A DNA stretch of 64,000 nucleotides, taken from positions 62,001 to 126,000 of the forward strand of contig NZ_ATGG01000013.1 in NCBI RefSeq assembly GCF_000413855.1, given 5' to 3'. This document shows, in pieces, positions 17,185-26,249 of this stretch; within the stretch, counting starts at the first letter, position 1, and each line of letters starts with the position of its first letter. The position numbers and the translations under genes were made by a program. This DNA is from Acinetobacter gyllenbergii CIP 110306 = MTCC 11365. GTDB taxonomy: Bacteria; Pseudomonadota; Gammaproteobacteria; Pseudomonadales; Moraxellaceae. The notes below the pieces were generated by a model. That model was not told the origin of the DNA, searched no databases, and saw only the letters and a program-made list of their open reading frames with translations.

Positions 17185-17670
17185 ATGCTTAAGCTGATCG
17201 TACTATTCAGTTTTGTTCTTGTAGGATGTAGTTCTCCTAGCAATGAAAAGAGTAAAATAGTTCAAGATGTCCAGTTAGGAAAAATAACCTATTCTCGACT
17301 TGATGGGATCAGTGGGGACTTGTTCAGTTTTGAGATGATGACGAAGAATAACTTAAGCGATTTGTATCTTAAGGAAAACTATAAATATTCACATTTTAAA
17401 TGCAAGCCAATACAAGATTATGTCGTCATAGGCTCCGTTTCGATTGATGAGGGGCGTGTTGAACATGGGATGTATATTTCAGCGGGTTCTTTTAAAGTCT
17501 GTGAAGATGAGGCAATGAATATCTGCCTCAGAAAGAAGCAGATTGAGGCGTTATTAACAGATAATCTTTCTTGCCGGCTTGTTATGGGGGGGCTGTTCAG
17601 AAAAAGTAAAGTTGTTGCAGATACTATCGTTATCACTAAAGCTGCGATGCTTGAATCTAAAGTTCGATAG
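17185..17670 (+). CDS. Hypothetical lipoprotein
   Basis: The ATG at 17185 gives a lipoprotein signal peptide (LFSFVLVGCSS, Cys near 15) and a 161-residue product. Longer in-frame starts (17137, 17161) would put extra residues before the signal and are less likely. The mature part has four further cysteines and no family I know. It lies in the patch of small exported proteins between nadK-yeaC and the YbiB-like gene. Confidence 0.65.
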   Translation: MLKLIVLFSFVLVGCSSPSNEKSKIVQDVQLGKITYSRLDGISGDLFSFEMMTKNNLSDLYLKENYKYSHFKCKPIQDYVVIGSVSIDEGRVEHGMYISAGSFKVCEDEAMNICLRKKQIEALLTDNLSCRLVMGGLFRKSKVVADTIVITKAAMLESKVR

Positions 17671-17725
17671 AGCAATATATTGTAAAGATCATGGCGATTT
17701 CTTTTACTTGAAATCGCCATTTGGC

Positions 17726-18724
17726 TTAGTTTAGACGCTTTTCCCATAGCGCTTTGGCTTTATCCATTGCTTCATCATAGCTATTGACTACACCCATGGT
17801 ATACAACGCGATTCCCATGGTTTCAACGACTGCCAATTCACCATATTCATGCGTCTGTTCACCTAGCCACACCGCTTTAAACACAGCAAGATTAAGCTCT
17901 TCTTCAATCGGGCTACGATCAGGTGTTAATTTTGGTAGTTCATGTTCATACAACGCACCATTTTTAATACCACAAATCAAAGTTTTGGCATCAGGATTAC
18001 GTTCAAACTCTCCACCTTCACCTTTAATCACGGCACTGTTCTGATAACCTAAACGGAATGCGGTCTGTTGATGTGAAGTGCGATAAGCTGGATGGAAGAT
18101 TGCTTGTAAGGTCGCTTTGGCATTAAATGGATTAATCAGGCGTGCCAAGGTGTGGATTGGGGAACGCAACCCCATTACATTTCGTAGCGAGATTAATTCA
18201 CTTAGAATCGGTGAGATTGCTTCAAGAGGGAGGTAAGCAAAGTTGTGCTGTTCAAGTTGTTCACGGACATCCTGTTGATTTTGACAAATTGAATAGCCCA
18301 AATATTGTAAAACTTGTTCGGTATAGACACGGTTAATGGTATGCCCCGATGCACCATGCATCACAATTTTGTAACCATGATGGGCTAAAGTCAGCGCTGC
18401 CAATAAGAACCATGGGTAGTGTTTACGCTTGCCTGCATACGAGGACCAATCAAGATCGACATCAAATGGCTGAAAATTGAGTTGATCACGGGTGGCTTGG
18501 ACAAAACCCGCTAATTCATCGACAGACTCTTCTTTAACACGTAACAGCATCAAGAATGCACCCAACTGCACATCAAGTACTTCGTCTTTTAAAATCATGC
18601 TAAAAGCTTGATAGGCTTCTTCATAACTAAGCGAACGAGAACCTGTTTTGCCCTTACCTAAAATACGAACATACTGAGCAAAGGGATGTTCTGCGGTTTT
18701 ATAGATATTACGTTTTGTGTTCAT
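17726..18724 (-). CDS. ybiB: YbiB/TrpD2-family nucleic-acid-binding protein
   Basis: The protein is 332 residues from ATG 18724 (MNTKRNIYKTAEH). It matches the TrpD2/YbiB family, which has the anthranilate phosphoribosyltransferase fold but binds nucleic acids instead of making tryptophan precursors. Features: an N-terminal four-helix domain (YVRILGKGKTGSRSLSYEEA), the MHGASGHTINR loop near 115, LRNVMGLRSPIHTLARLINP near 180, and VIKGEGGEFERNP near 236. Tryptophan-synthesis genes are absent nearby, which agrees with TrpD2. E. coli YbiB is LexA-controlled; I see no SOS box here. Confidence 0.85.
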   Translation of the reverse strand: MNTKRNIYKTAEHPFAQYVRILGKGKTGSRSLSYEEAYQAFSMILKDEVLDVQLGAFLMLLRVKEESVDELAGFVQATRDQLNFQPFDVDLDWSSYAGKRKHYPWFLLAALTLAHHGYKIVMHGASGHTINRVYTEQVLQYLGYSICQNQQDVREQLEQHNFAYLPLEAISPILSELISLRNVMGLRSPIHTLARLINPFNAKATLQAIFHPAYRTSHQQTAFRLGYQNSAVIKGEGGEFERNPDAKTLICGIKNGALYEHELPKLTPDRSPIEEELNLAVFKAVWLGEQTHEYGELAVVETMGIALYTMGVVNSYDEAMDKAKALWEKRLN

Positions 18725-18968
18725 GGTCGTATTGAAGATTGTCACAAAGAATAAAATGAATATGACATAAAATTGGGCGGCGTAGCATAAAAAAACCAAC
18801 ACGCTGTTTAATCAATAAGCAATTGTGGTTTAGAGATTGGCGATGCAAACAAAATTATTGACCGAATCAGTCTAGTGATTTGATGTAAACGGGACATGAC
18901 ATCCCATCTAAAAGTTATTAGCATGACTGCGAACAAATTTTTAAGAACAATGAAAGCGAAAGGAAATA

Positions 18969-20117
18969 ATGATGTTAGCTTATGATTCAGATTTGGAACT
19001 CTTCCGCGATAACTTTAAACGCTTTATGAGCGAGCAGATTGCACCGCATTATGAGCAATGGGAACGTGAAGGGATTATGCCGCGTTCAGTCTGGAACGCA
19101 TTGGGCGAAAATGGATTCTTATGTGTCGATGTTCCAGAAGAATATGGTGGTTACGGTGTACCAACGCATTATTCACTCATGTTGGTTGAAGAGTCTGCAC
19201 GTGCAGGCTACTGTGCATTATCCACCGCGATTTCATGTCATTCTGAAATTGCTGCGCCGTACATCCAGCACATTGCGACAGAAGAACAAAAACAGTACTG
19301 GTTACCCAAAATGGTATCGGGTGAAGTGGTTGGTGCCATTGGTATGACTGAACCAGGTGCTGGCTCGGACTTACAAGCAATGCGGACCAGCGCCATCCTG
19401 CAAGATGATCACTATCTGTTAAATGGTTCAAAAACTTTTATTTCCAATGGTCAGCATGCAGATCTTGTGGTTCTGGCAGTAAAAACTGATCCACAAGCGC
19501 GTGCCAAAGGTGTGTCACTCATGTTGGTTGACACACATTTAGAGGGCTTTAAAAAGGGTACTAACCTCGACAAAATTGGTTTGCATTCACAAGATACTTC
19601 AGAGCTGTTCTTTGATAATGTCAAAGTACCGAAAGATCAATTATTGGGTCAAGCAGGGCAAGGTTTTGCTTACTTGATGCAAGAGCTTCCGCGTGAGCGT
19701 ACCGCGATTGCGTCTACTGCATTGGGCGCAATCCGTGGAGCAATTGATTTAGCAACAGCATATGTAAAAGAACGTCAGGCCTTTGGTCAGGCAATTTCAC
19801 AATTCCAAAATACACGTTTTGTCTTGGCGCAAGCGAAGATTGATGAGTTGGCAACAGCCGCTTTTTATAATCAAAACGTAGCTTTATATAATGAAGGCAA
19901 GTTGGATGTGGAAACGGCTGCCGCATTGAAGAGCTTTAGTACCGATATGCAAATGAAAGTAGCCGATAACTTGCTGCAATTATTTGGTGGCTACGGTTAT
20001 ATGACTGAATATCCAATTTCACGTTTCTTTGTTGATGCGCGTATTCAACGTATCTATGGCGGTACCAATGAAATCATGAAAGAAATCGTGGCGCGTGGCA
20101 TTATCGGTAAGGCTTAA
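18969..20117 (+). CDS. Acyl-CoA dehydrogenase
   Basis: A 382-residue flavoprotein that introduces an alpha-beta double bond in acyl-CoA. Family signatures: GMTEPGAGSDLQAMRT (about 124-139), the FISNGQHADL segment, RQAFGQAISQFQ and the C-terminal RIYGGTNEIMKEIVAR near 360-375, which holds the FAD-contacting and catalytic region. It starts at ATG 18969 after an AGGAAA site. Monocistronic with its own UUCG-loop terminator. Chain-length specificity is not predictable; the electron partner (ETF) is elsewhere. Confidence 0.93.
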   Translation: MMLAYDSDLELFRDNFKRFMSEQIAPHYEQWEREGIMPRSVWNALGENGFLCVDVPEEYGGYGVPTHYSLMLVEESARAGYCALSTAISCHSEIAAPYIQHIATEEQKQYWLPKMVSGEVVGAIGMTEPGAGSDLQAMRTSAILQDDHYLLNGSKTFISNGQHADLVVLAVKTDPQARAKGVSLMLVDTHLEGFKKGTNLDKIGLHSQDTSELFFDNVKVPKDQLLGQAGQGFAYLMQELPRERTAIASTALGAIRGAIDLATAYVKERQAFGQAISQFQNTRFVLAQAKIDELATAAFYNQNVALYNEGKLDVETAAALKSFSTDMQMKVADNLLQLFGGYGYMTEYPISRFFVDARIQRIYGGTNEIMKEIVARGIIGKA

Positions 20118-20135
20118 TCCGCATTTATCGAGTCA

Positions 20136-20165
20136 AACAGCCTGCTTTCGAGCAGGCTGTTTTGT
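20136..20165 (+). terminator. Terminator with a UUCG tetraloop
   Basis: AACAGCCTGCT (20136-20146) and AGCAGGCTGTT (20151-20161) pair perfectly around TTCG and are followed by TTGTTTT. Confidence 0.92.
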
Positions 20166-20170
20166 TTTCA

Positions 20171-20794
20171 CTATTTGCTTGATCGTTGGATAACAGGGTA
20201 GCTTTGTTGTTTAGGTAATTGTTGCAAGGCTTGATTGATCTTGCGTAGAAACTCATCGGCTTCATCTTGCCGAAAACTGTCTTCCGTATATGCACTGCGT
20301 TGTTGAAAGCGGCCACAGCCGCGTATTTGCATATTAGATGGATTAAATGACCAGTCATTGGTGTTTTTTAGGTAAATGCTTAAATCGCTTTCACAACTTT
20401 TCCATAAATTTAGAAATGCATTCGATTGTTCTGATTTAAAGCCTCTTGCGGGATAGACAAAAAAACCCTTCATTGCGGGATCGATATATTGAATAAATTG
20501 TTCAACGGGCATACCGCCCCAAAGGATGGCGGTATTTTCAGGAAGGGCGATGCCTGTTAGGTTTTGTTCTTTTAAAGCATGAGTTTGCTGATGGGTCTGT
20601 CTAAAGTGTTGTGATTGATAGGTGAGCTTGGTTTGAGGGGGGATCGGAATTCCCCGAGCTTGACTGCTCACTGGGCTGATAAAGTAAGGTGAGCGATCAG
20701 TACCATTGCAACCCGCAATCATGGGGCAACCGCTACATGCGCTTAAACCGATACTGATCAAGCTTAATAAAGCTAAGCCGAAAATCTTATTCAT
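20171..20794 (-). CDS. Hypothetical lipoprotein
   Basis: The protein is 207 residues from ATG 20794: MNKIFGLALLSLISIGLSAC carries a lipobox (LSA-Cys20). The mature N-terminus is Cys/Gly-rich (CSGCPMIAGC). The remainder has no family I recognise; a later WKSCESDL segment may pair in a disulfide with RGCGRF. The siderophore-esterase-like gene lies upstream on the same strand, 116 bp away. Confidence 0.65.
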   Translation of the reverse strand: MNKIFGLALLSLISIGLSACSGCPMIAGCNGTDRSPYFISPVSSQARGIPIPPQTKLTYQSQHFRQTHQQTHALKEQNLTGIALPENTAILWGGMPVEQFIQYIDPAMKGFFVYPARGFKSEQSNAFLNLWKSCESDLSIYLKNTNDWSFNPSNMQIRGCGRFQQRSAYTEDSFRQDEADEFLRKINQALQQLPKQQSYPVIQRSSK

Positions 20795-20910
20795 TGTATT
20801 TACTGTTGTTATGACATCTTCAGACAGTATAACCAATCTATGCTACTGAAAGGTCCAAATTTAAGCGAATCGAATCGTCCGCTTAAATGTAGCGGTGTTT
20901 ATTCAGGATT

Positions 20911-21846
20911 TTATGGTGTTGGTTCATCAAAGAGATTTGAACAACTTTGCGGCTGACAACCTGCCAACATAATCGCTTTCGGTAAGCTAGCATACATATT
21001 GGTAAGATGCTGCTCAGCAGGATGTCGATAATTCCAGAACAAGAAATGCGGTGAACGTTGCTGATTAAAAATTTGGTAAAAGTCATTCTGCTTCTGCAAA
21101 GATTCAGCATCTGGTGTTGGGCTACGACCATGCTCATGTGTACCCACTGTGGTCATCAGCATAAGATCTTGAGTTTTATTTTGGTTCTTTAACCAATCTG
21201 TCTGACGGTTTAATAGGGCATAGTTGTCAAACCAGAGTGAAGGGCTGGCAGCGATATAACGTTGGAACATTTGTGGTTGGCTAAAGAATGTATGTAAAAC
21301 AAACAGTCCGCCAAAGGAATGTCCAAACAAGCTTTGTTGCTGTGGATTGACTTTGATTTTTGCATGAACGGCAGGTTTCAGTTCTTTTTCTATAAATTGA
21401 ATGAATTGGTCTGCACCACCATAGCTGTACTTGGCTTGTTTTTGAAATTCAGCCGATGCTTTAGGTGTGTAGTCTAAAGCCCGTTTTTCTACATCAAAAC
21501 TGTTTTGCTGCGGGTAGCCAATCGCAACAATGGCGACAGGACTCAAACCCAATCGATTGGCACCACCACCTACTGATTTAGCAATATTGGCAGCACTCTC
21601 AAAAGCAGCATTACCATCCAATACATACAGAATTGGAAAACCTTGCTTTGGAGCTTCACCAGCAGGAACAGAGATCTGAATCAGATAATCATGTTTTGTA
21701 TATTTAGATGCGATTACAAAGCTTTGTTGAATATTGGTTTGTGATTTGAGAGGTACTTTATTTGAACTCGTGGTGTTGGGTTGAGCAAAAGCCAAGGGTG
21801 TAGCCATGAGCAGAGCAAAAGTCAAAATACCAAGTCGTTTAAACAT
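20911..21846 (-). CDS. Exported alpha/beta hydrolase, siderophore-esterase-like
   Basis: A 311-residue protein with a signal peptide (ends PLAFA-QPN) and an esterase-like fold. The nucleophile elbow is GHSFGG (about 175-180), and the C-terminal half has a candidate catalytic His in NYRHPAEQH near 272-280. It resembles the IroE/BesA/Fes-like hydrolases that cut ferric enterobactin-type siderophores in the periplasm to release iron. A clear Fur box lies upstream, which supports an iron-acquisition role. No siderophore receptor gene is adjacent. Confidence 0.82.
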   Translation of the reverse strand: MFKRLGILTFALLMATPLAFAQPNTTSSNKVPLKSQTNIQQSFVIASKYTKHDYLIQISVPAGEAPKQGFPILYVLDGNAAFESAANIAKSVGGGANRLGLSPVAIVAIGYPQQNSFDVEKRALDYTPKASAEFQKQAKYSYGGADQFIQFIEKELKPAVHAKIKVNPQQQSLFGHSFGGLFVLHTFFSQPQMFQRYIAASPSLWFDNYALLNRQTDWLKNQNKTQDLMLMTTVGTHEHGRSPTPDAESLQKQNDFYQIFNQQRSPHFLFWNYRHPAEQHLTNMYASLPKAIMLAGCQPQSCSNLFDEPTP

Positions 21847-21883
21847 AATTTATTCGCAAGCAGTGAAATTTTGCTAGCAATAT

Positions 21884-21902
21884 ATAATGAAAATCATTAT
21901 CA
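21884..21902. promoter_or_regulatory. Fur box upstream of the siderophore-esterase-like gene
   Basis: ATAATGAAAATCATTATCA is an almost complete Fur site: TAATGA-A-A-ATCATTATC matches the consensus GATAATGATAATCATTATC with few changes. It lies about 40 bp upstream of the start codon. Confidence 0.85.
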
Positions 21903-22037
21903 ATAAAGTTTGGTAATAAAAAGAGTTAAAACTCAGCGTGTTTAATAGCTTAAAGTGTTGCTATACTAGCTCGGATAATCAATTCACAGATGAATTGTAA
22001 TCCATTCTTATAGATGATTTTGCTGAGGCTGCATTCA

Positions 22038-23147
22038 ATGGTAAACGATGGACAAAACACATCGAATTCACTTAATTTAGACCAAATTCGTAACGATATT
22101 GATAGTGTTGATCAACAAATCCAAGAGTTACTCAACCGCCGTGCCACGCTTGCAGAAGCGGTAGCCAAAGCGAAATTTGCATCCGAAGAAAATCCGCTGT
22201 TTTATCGCCCTGAACGTGAAGCGCAAGTGCTACGTAAAGTGATGGAGCGTAATCAAGGGCCTTTGTCTGATGCAACTATGGCGCGTTTGTTCCGTGAAAT
22301 CATGTCAGCATGTTTGGCACTTGAAGCACCACAAAGTATCGCATTCCTTGGGCCTGAAGGCACTTATACCCATTCCGCTGTATTAAAGCATTTCGGTAAA
22401 GATGCGGTTGTGCGTCCATTGCCAACCATTGATGAAGTATTCCGTGAAGTTGAAGCGGGCAGTGCACATTATGGTGTAGTTCCAGTAGAGAACTCATCAG
22501 AAGGGATTGTCAACCATACCCTAGATTGCTTTAAATCATCGACAGTGAATGTGATTGGTGAAGTTGAACTGCGTATCCATCACCAGTTCCTGGTATCTGA
22601 AAATACCCGTAAAGACAGCATTAAGCAGATTTATGCACACCAGCAAACCTTGGCACAATGCCGTAAATGGTTAGATGCACACTATCCAGGGGTTGAGCGT
22701 GTTGCACTGAACTCAAATGCAGAAGCGGCGCGCCGTATTCGTAATGAATGGCACTCAGCAGCGATTGCATCTGATATTGCAGCAAGCATGTACAACCTTG
22801 AGATTTTACATAGCAATATTGAAGATAACCCTGAAAATACCACACGTTTCCTTGTGATTGGTCGTGAGAAGATTCCTCAAAGCGGGAATGATAAAACTTC
22901 GCTACTCATCTCTGCGCATGATCGTGCCGGTGCTTTACTGGAAATTCTTGCGCCATTTGCCAAGCATCAAATCAGCTTGACCAGCATTGAAACGCGTCCT
23001 GCCTTACCTGAGAAATGGGCTTATGTGTTCTTTATTGATTTAGAAGGACATATTGGTCAGGAAAATGTTGCAGCGGCATTGGAAGAAATTCGTCCAATGG
23101 TGAAAGAGTTACGTGTCCTTGGTTCGTATCCAATCGCTGTTTTATAA
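22038..23147 (+). CDS. pheA: Bifunctional chorismate mutase / prephenate dehydratase (P-protein)
   Basis: This enzyme converts chorismate to prephenate and then to phenylpyruvate for phenylalanine synthesis. The ATG at 22038 gives 369 residues; a start at 22014 would add eight. Domains: chorismate mutase (about 10-95, LNRRATLAEAVAKAK), prephenate dehydratase (about 98-275, with the FLGPEGTYTHSA start and VPVENSSEG) and an ACT regulatory domain (about 287-369) with LTSIETRP, the phenylalanine-binding motif variant. The next gene, tyrA-aroA, follows after 75 bp, so the aromatic genes are clustered. Confidence 0.95.
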   Translation: MVNDGQNTSNSLNLDQIRNDIDSVDQQIQELLNRRATLAEAVAKAKFASEENPLFYRPEREAQVLRKVMERNQGPLSDATMARLFREIMSACLALEAPQSIAFLGPEGTYTHSAVLKHFGKDAVVRPLPTIDEVFREVEAGSAHYGVVPVENSSEGIVNHTLDCFKSSTVNVIGEVELRIHHQFLVSENTRKDSIKQIYAHQQTLAQCRKWLDAHYPGVERVALNSNAEAARRIRNEWHSAAIASDIAASMYNLEILHSNIEDNPENTTRFLVIGREKIPQSGNDKTSLLISAHDRAGALLEILAPFAKHQISLTSIETRPALPEKWAYVFFIDLEGHIGQENVAAALEEIRPMVKELRVLGSYPIAVL

Positions 23148-23222
23148 TCCCGTTTTATCGTATGGATAGATGACTTCGGTATCTATCCATATCAAAGTCG
23201 TCTCATTAGGCAAATATGTTTT

Positions 23223-25472
23223 ATGTCTCAACCATTATTTAAGAAAGTTGCATTTATTGGGCTTGGGCTGATTGGATCGAGTCTTGCTCGTGTGATTGTG
23301 GCAGAACAACTTGCAGCTCAAATTGTGGCTTCAACACGCTCAAAAAAAACATTAGAAGATGCTAAGGCACTCGGTCTTATTCAACACGGTTATGCAACAC
23401 CTGAAGAAGCAGTTCGGGATGCAGATTTAATTGTTTTAGCATTGCCTGTTCGTGCGACACAAAAAGTGCTGGAACAGATCAAGCCTTATCTTGCAGACAA
23501 TGTCATTATTACCGATGTGGGCAGTACCAAAGGTAATGTCGTTGAAGCGGCAAAAGCAGTATTTGGTGAAAGTCTACCAGTCGGTTTTGTACCAGGTCAT
23601 CCGATTGCGGGTGCTGAACATACTGGTGTACATGCAGGAAAAGTTGACTTATTTGTCAATCATAAAGTGATTTTGACACCACTTCCGACCAGTGCTGATT
23701 GGGCGGTTGAAAAACTGATTCAACTTTGGTCTGCGGCGAAAGCAGAAGTGATTTGTATGGATGTCACCAAACACGATGAAGTGTTGGCACATACCAGTCA
23801 TTTACCACATTTGATGGCATTCAATTTGGTCGAACAACTGGCAAATCGTGAAGATAATTTAGATATTTTCCGCTATGCTGCTGGAGGTTTTCGTGACTTC
23901 TCGCGTATTGCAGCCAGTGATCCACAGATGTGGCATGACATTTTCTTTGCCAATAAAACTGCAATTTTGAATGCTGTTGAGGGCTTTGAACAGCAATTGT
24001 CCGTTTTAAAGAAACTGATTGAACAGGAAGATTCGCACGCGTTGATGGGGCTGCTCGGGCATGCTCAAGCAGCACGTCAGCACTTTAACCATATGTTGGC
24101 CAAAAAACCTTTGATGGAGAAAAACAAGGTGACACAGCAATTTACCATTTTACCGGGAAAGAAAACGTTTACAGGTAAATTCACCGTACCGGGTGACAAA
24201 TCTGTGTCACATCGCTCCATTATGTTTGGTGCGATTGCAGAAGGCACAACGCATGTGACAGGCTTCTTGGAAGGGGAAGATGCACTTGCAACTTTGCAGG
24301 CTTTCCGTGATATGGGTGTCAGCATCGAAGGGCCGAAGAATGGTGAAGTCACTATTCATGGCGTGGGCATGCAAGGTTTAAAAGCGCCAGCAAGCGCTTT
24401 GTATATGGGTAACTCAGGCACCAGTATGCGTTTGCTATCTGGCATGTTGTCTGCGCAGAAGTTTGATTCAGTGATGACCGGTGATGCATCATTGTCTAAA
24501 CGTCCAATGGAACGTATTGCTAAACCACTTCGTGAAATGGGTGCACTCATCCAAACCACTGGTGAGAAAGGTACACCACCCGTCAGTATTGCTGGTAGTC
24601 AAGCCCTTAAAGGGATTCAATACGATTTACCAATGGCATCAGCTCAAGTGAAATCAGGCATTTTATTGGCGGGTTTATGGGCTGCGGGTGAAACTTCAGT
24701 GACTGAGCCAGAACCAACCCGTGACCATACTGAGCGTATGTTGCGTGCTTTTGGTTATGATGTGAAAACCGAGGGCAATAAAATCTCGCTTGTGGGGGGC
24801 GGCAAATTAGTCGGTACTGATATTCAAGTGCCTTCTGATATTTCATCTGCTGCATTTTTTATGGTCGGTGCTGCAATTACTGAAGGTGCAGATGTCATTC
24901 TTGAAGCGGTTGGGATAAATCCAACGCGTACAGGTGTGATTGAAATTCTTAAGCAAATGGGTGCTGATCTAACTGTAGAAAATGAACGTATTGCAGGTGG
25001 TGAACCTATTGCAGATATTCATATCAAAGGTTCTTGTACACTAAAAGGCATTCATATGCCTGAAGATCAAGTGCCGTTAGCAATTGATGAATTCCCTGCA
25101 TTATTCATAGCGGCTGCTTGTGCAGAAGGCCAAACGGTTCTGACTGGTGCGGCTGAGCTACGTGTTAAAGAATCTGACCGTATCCAAGTGATGGCAGATG
25201 GTTTAAAAACCATGGGCATTGACTGTACCCCAACCGACGATGGCATCATTATTGAAGGTAAGGGTAAGTCTGGTGACTGGTCAGCCATTTTCACTGGCGG
25301 TGAAATTGAATCACATCATGACCATCGTATTGCCATGAGTTTCAGTATGGCAGGTTTACGTACTTCAGGTAATATCACCATTCATGGTACAGAAACTGTG
25401 GCAACCAGTTTCCCAACCTTCACCGAACTTGCAAATACAGCAGGTTTGGATTTACAGGTTGTGAATCCATAA
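23223..25472 (+). CDS. tyrA-aroA: Fused prephenate dehydrogenase / 3-phosphoshikimate 1-carboxyvinyltransferase (EPSP synthase)
   Basis: A 749-residue natural fusion. Residues 1-290 are prephenate dehydrogenase, with a Rossmann GLGLIGSSLARV (11-22), TDVGSTKGN (about 98) and GHPIAGAEHTG. Residues 310-749 are EPSP synthase, with KSVSHRSIMFGAIAEG (about 325), NSGTSMRLLSGML (about 395), a conserved DEFPALFIAAACAEG segment and the ESDRI/HDHRIAM motifs. It supplies 4-hydroxyphenylpyruvate for tyrosine and EPSP for chorismate. The fusion is known from Acinetobacter and relatives. An imperfect terminator follows. Confidence 0.95.
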   Translation: MSQPLFKKVAFIGLGLIGSSLARVIVAEQLAAQIVASTRSKKTLEDAKALGLIQHGYATPEEAVRDADLIVLALPVRATQKVLEQIKPYLADNVIITDVGSTKGNVVEAAKAVFGESLPVGFVPGHPIAGAEHTGVHAGKVDLFVNHKVILTPLPTSADWAVEKLIQLWSAAKAEVICMDVTKHDEVLAHTSHLPHLMAFNLVEQLANREDNLDIFRYAAGGFRDFSRIAASDPQMWHDIFFANKTAILNAVEGFEQQLSVLKKLIEQEDSHALMGLLGHAQAARQHFNHMLAKKPLMEKNKVTQQFTILPGKKTFTGKFTVPGDKSVSHRSIMFGAIAEGTTHVTGFLEGEDALATLQAFRDMGVSIEGPKNGEVTIHGVGMQGLKAPASALYMGNSGTSMRLLSGMLSAQKFDSVMTGDASLSKRPMERIAKPLREMGALIQTTGEKGTPPVSIAGSQALKGIQYDLPMASAQVKSGILLAGLWAAGETSVTEPEPTRDHTERMLRAFGYDVKTEGNKISLVGGGKLVGTDIQVPSDISSAAFFMVGAAITEGADVILEAVGINPTRTGVIEILKQMGADLTVENERIAGGEPIADIHIKGSCTLKGIHMPEDQVPLAIDEFPALFIAAACAEGQTVLTGAAELRVKESDRIQVMADGLKTMGIDCTPTDDGIIIEGKGKSGDWSAIFTGGEIESHHDHRIAMSFSMAGLRTSGNITIHGTETVATSFPTFTELANTAGLDLQVVNP

Positions 25473-25481
25473 GCTGATCTG

Positions 25482-25530
25482 GAAAGGCAGTGTTTAGCTT
25501 GATTAATTAAGTTAAATGCTGCTTTTTTTA
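25482..25530 (+). terminator. Imperfect terminator after tyrA-aroA
   Basis: The AAAGGCAG..TTTAGCTT arm pairs imperfectly with AAGTTAAA..TGCTGCTTT, followed by six to seven Ts. The rest of 25531-25762 is AT-rich, with a TATAAT hexamer at 25689-25694 that could belong to the next gene; I find no ORF in it. Confidence 0.6.
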
Positions 25531-25762
25531 TAAGCATATTCATAAAAACAATTGGCTAAACATAAGGCGAAAACGCTTAAATAATAAAAAGGCTGAGTTT
25601 GTGGATGTACATATCTAATCGGGTCTAAATTTATCAATTTAGCTATAGAACTAAGACAATCAGCTAATCTATTAAAGACAATTGTATATATAATAATTCT
25701 TACCGTTCGCGTCGGATTTACTCTGTGATCCAGAGTTAAAACATAAAAATAGAGGGAATAGC

Positions 25763-26146
25763 ATGAAAACGTTGCAATTTATAGCAGATTGCCCAAAACA
25801 TGGGGTGGTTGATCATCCACCGAATGAATGCTATATCACGCAAGAGTACGTGGCTGCATTGCTGTATAAACAATTAGAACAATATGGCTTTGATGCACAA
25901 CATATTCGTCATGAACATGAAAAAATTGAAGTGCGTATCGATAATCATCAATTACCGCTTTCAATCTTATGCTCACAGCAAGATACCGAAGGACATATTC
26001 TCTGTGAAATTTCAGCCAATCCACAGCAAGAACAAGCTTGGTTTGAGCGTATTGAAACACAAAGCATAATTCGCCAATTGGCTCAGGCTGTCGAAAATAG
26101 CTTAAAAGCAGAACATAGTTTTTCTCAGTTTGTGTGGAAAAGCTAA
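25763..26146 (+). CDS. Hypothetical protein
   Basis: A 127-residue cytoplasmic protein with AGAGGGAA upstream of its ATG. Family not recognised. N-terminal CPKHGVVDHPPNECYI has a Cys-His arrangement but no second Cys pair close by. The protein is Gln/Glu/His-rich and predicted mixed alpha/beta. It precedes pepD by 103 bp on the same strand. Confidence 0.65.
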   Translation: MKTLQFIADCPKHGVVDHPPNECYITQEYVAALLYKQLEQYGFDAQHIRHEHEKIEVRIDNHQLPLSILCSQQDTEGHILCEISANPQQEQAWFERIETQSIIRQLAQAVENSLKAEHSFSQFVWKS

Positions 26147-26249
26147 GTTCATTTTGCGAATACAATTTTAAATGAAGTGATTTAACAGCATCGCCGTTTG
26201 GGTGTATGGTGTATATTGGTTTAAACGCTTTATTTGAGAGTATAGGTGC

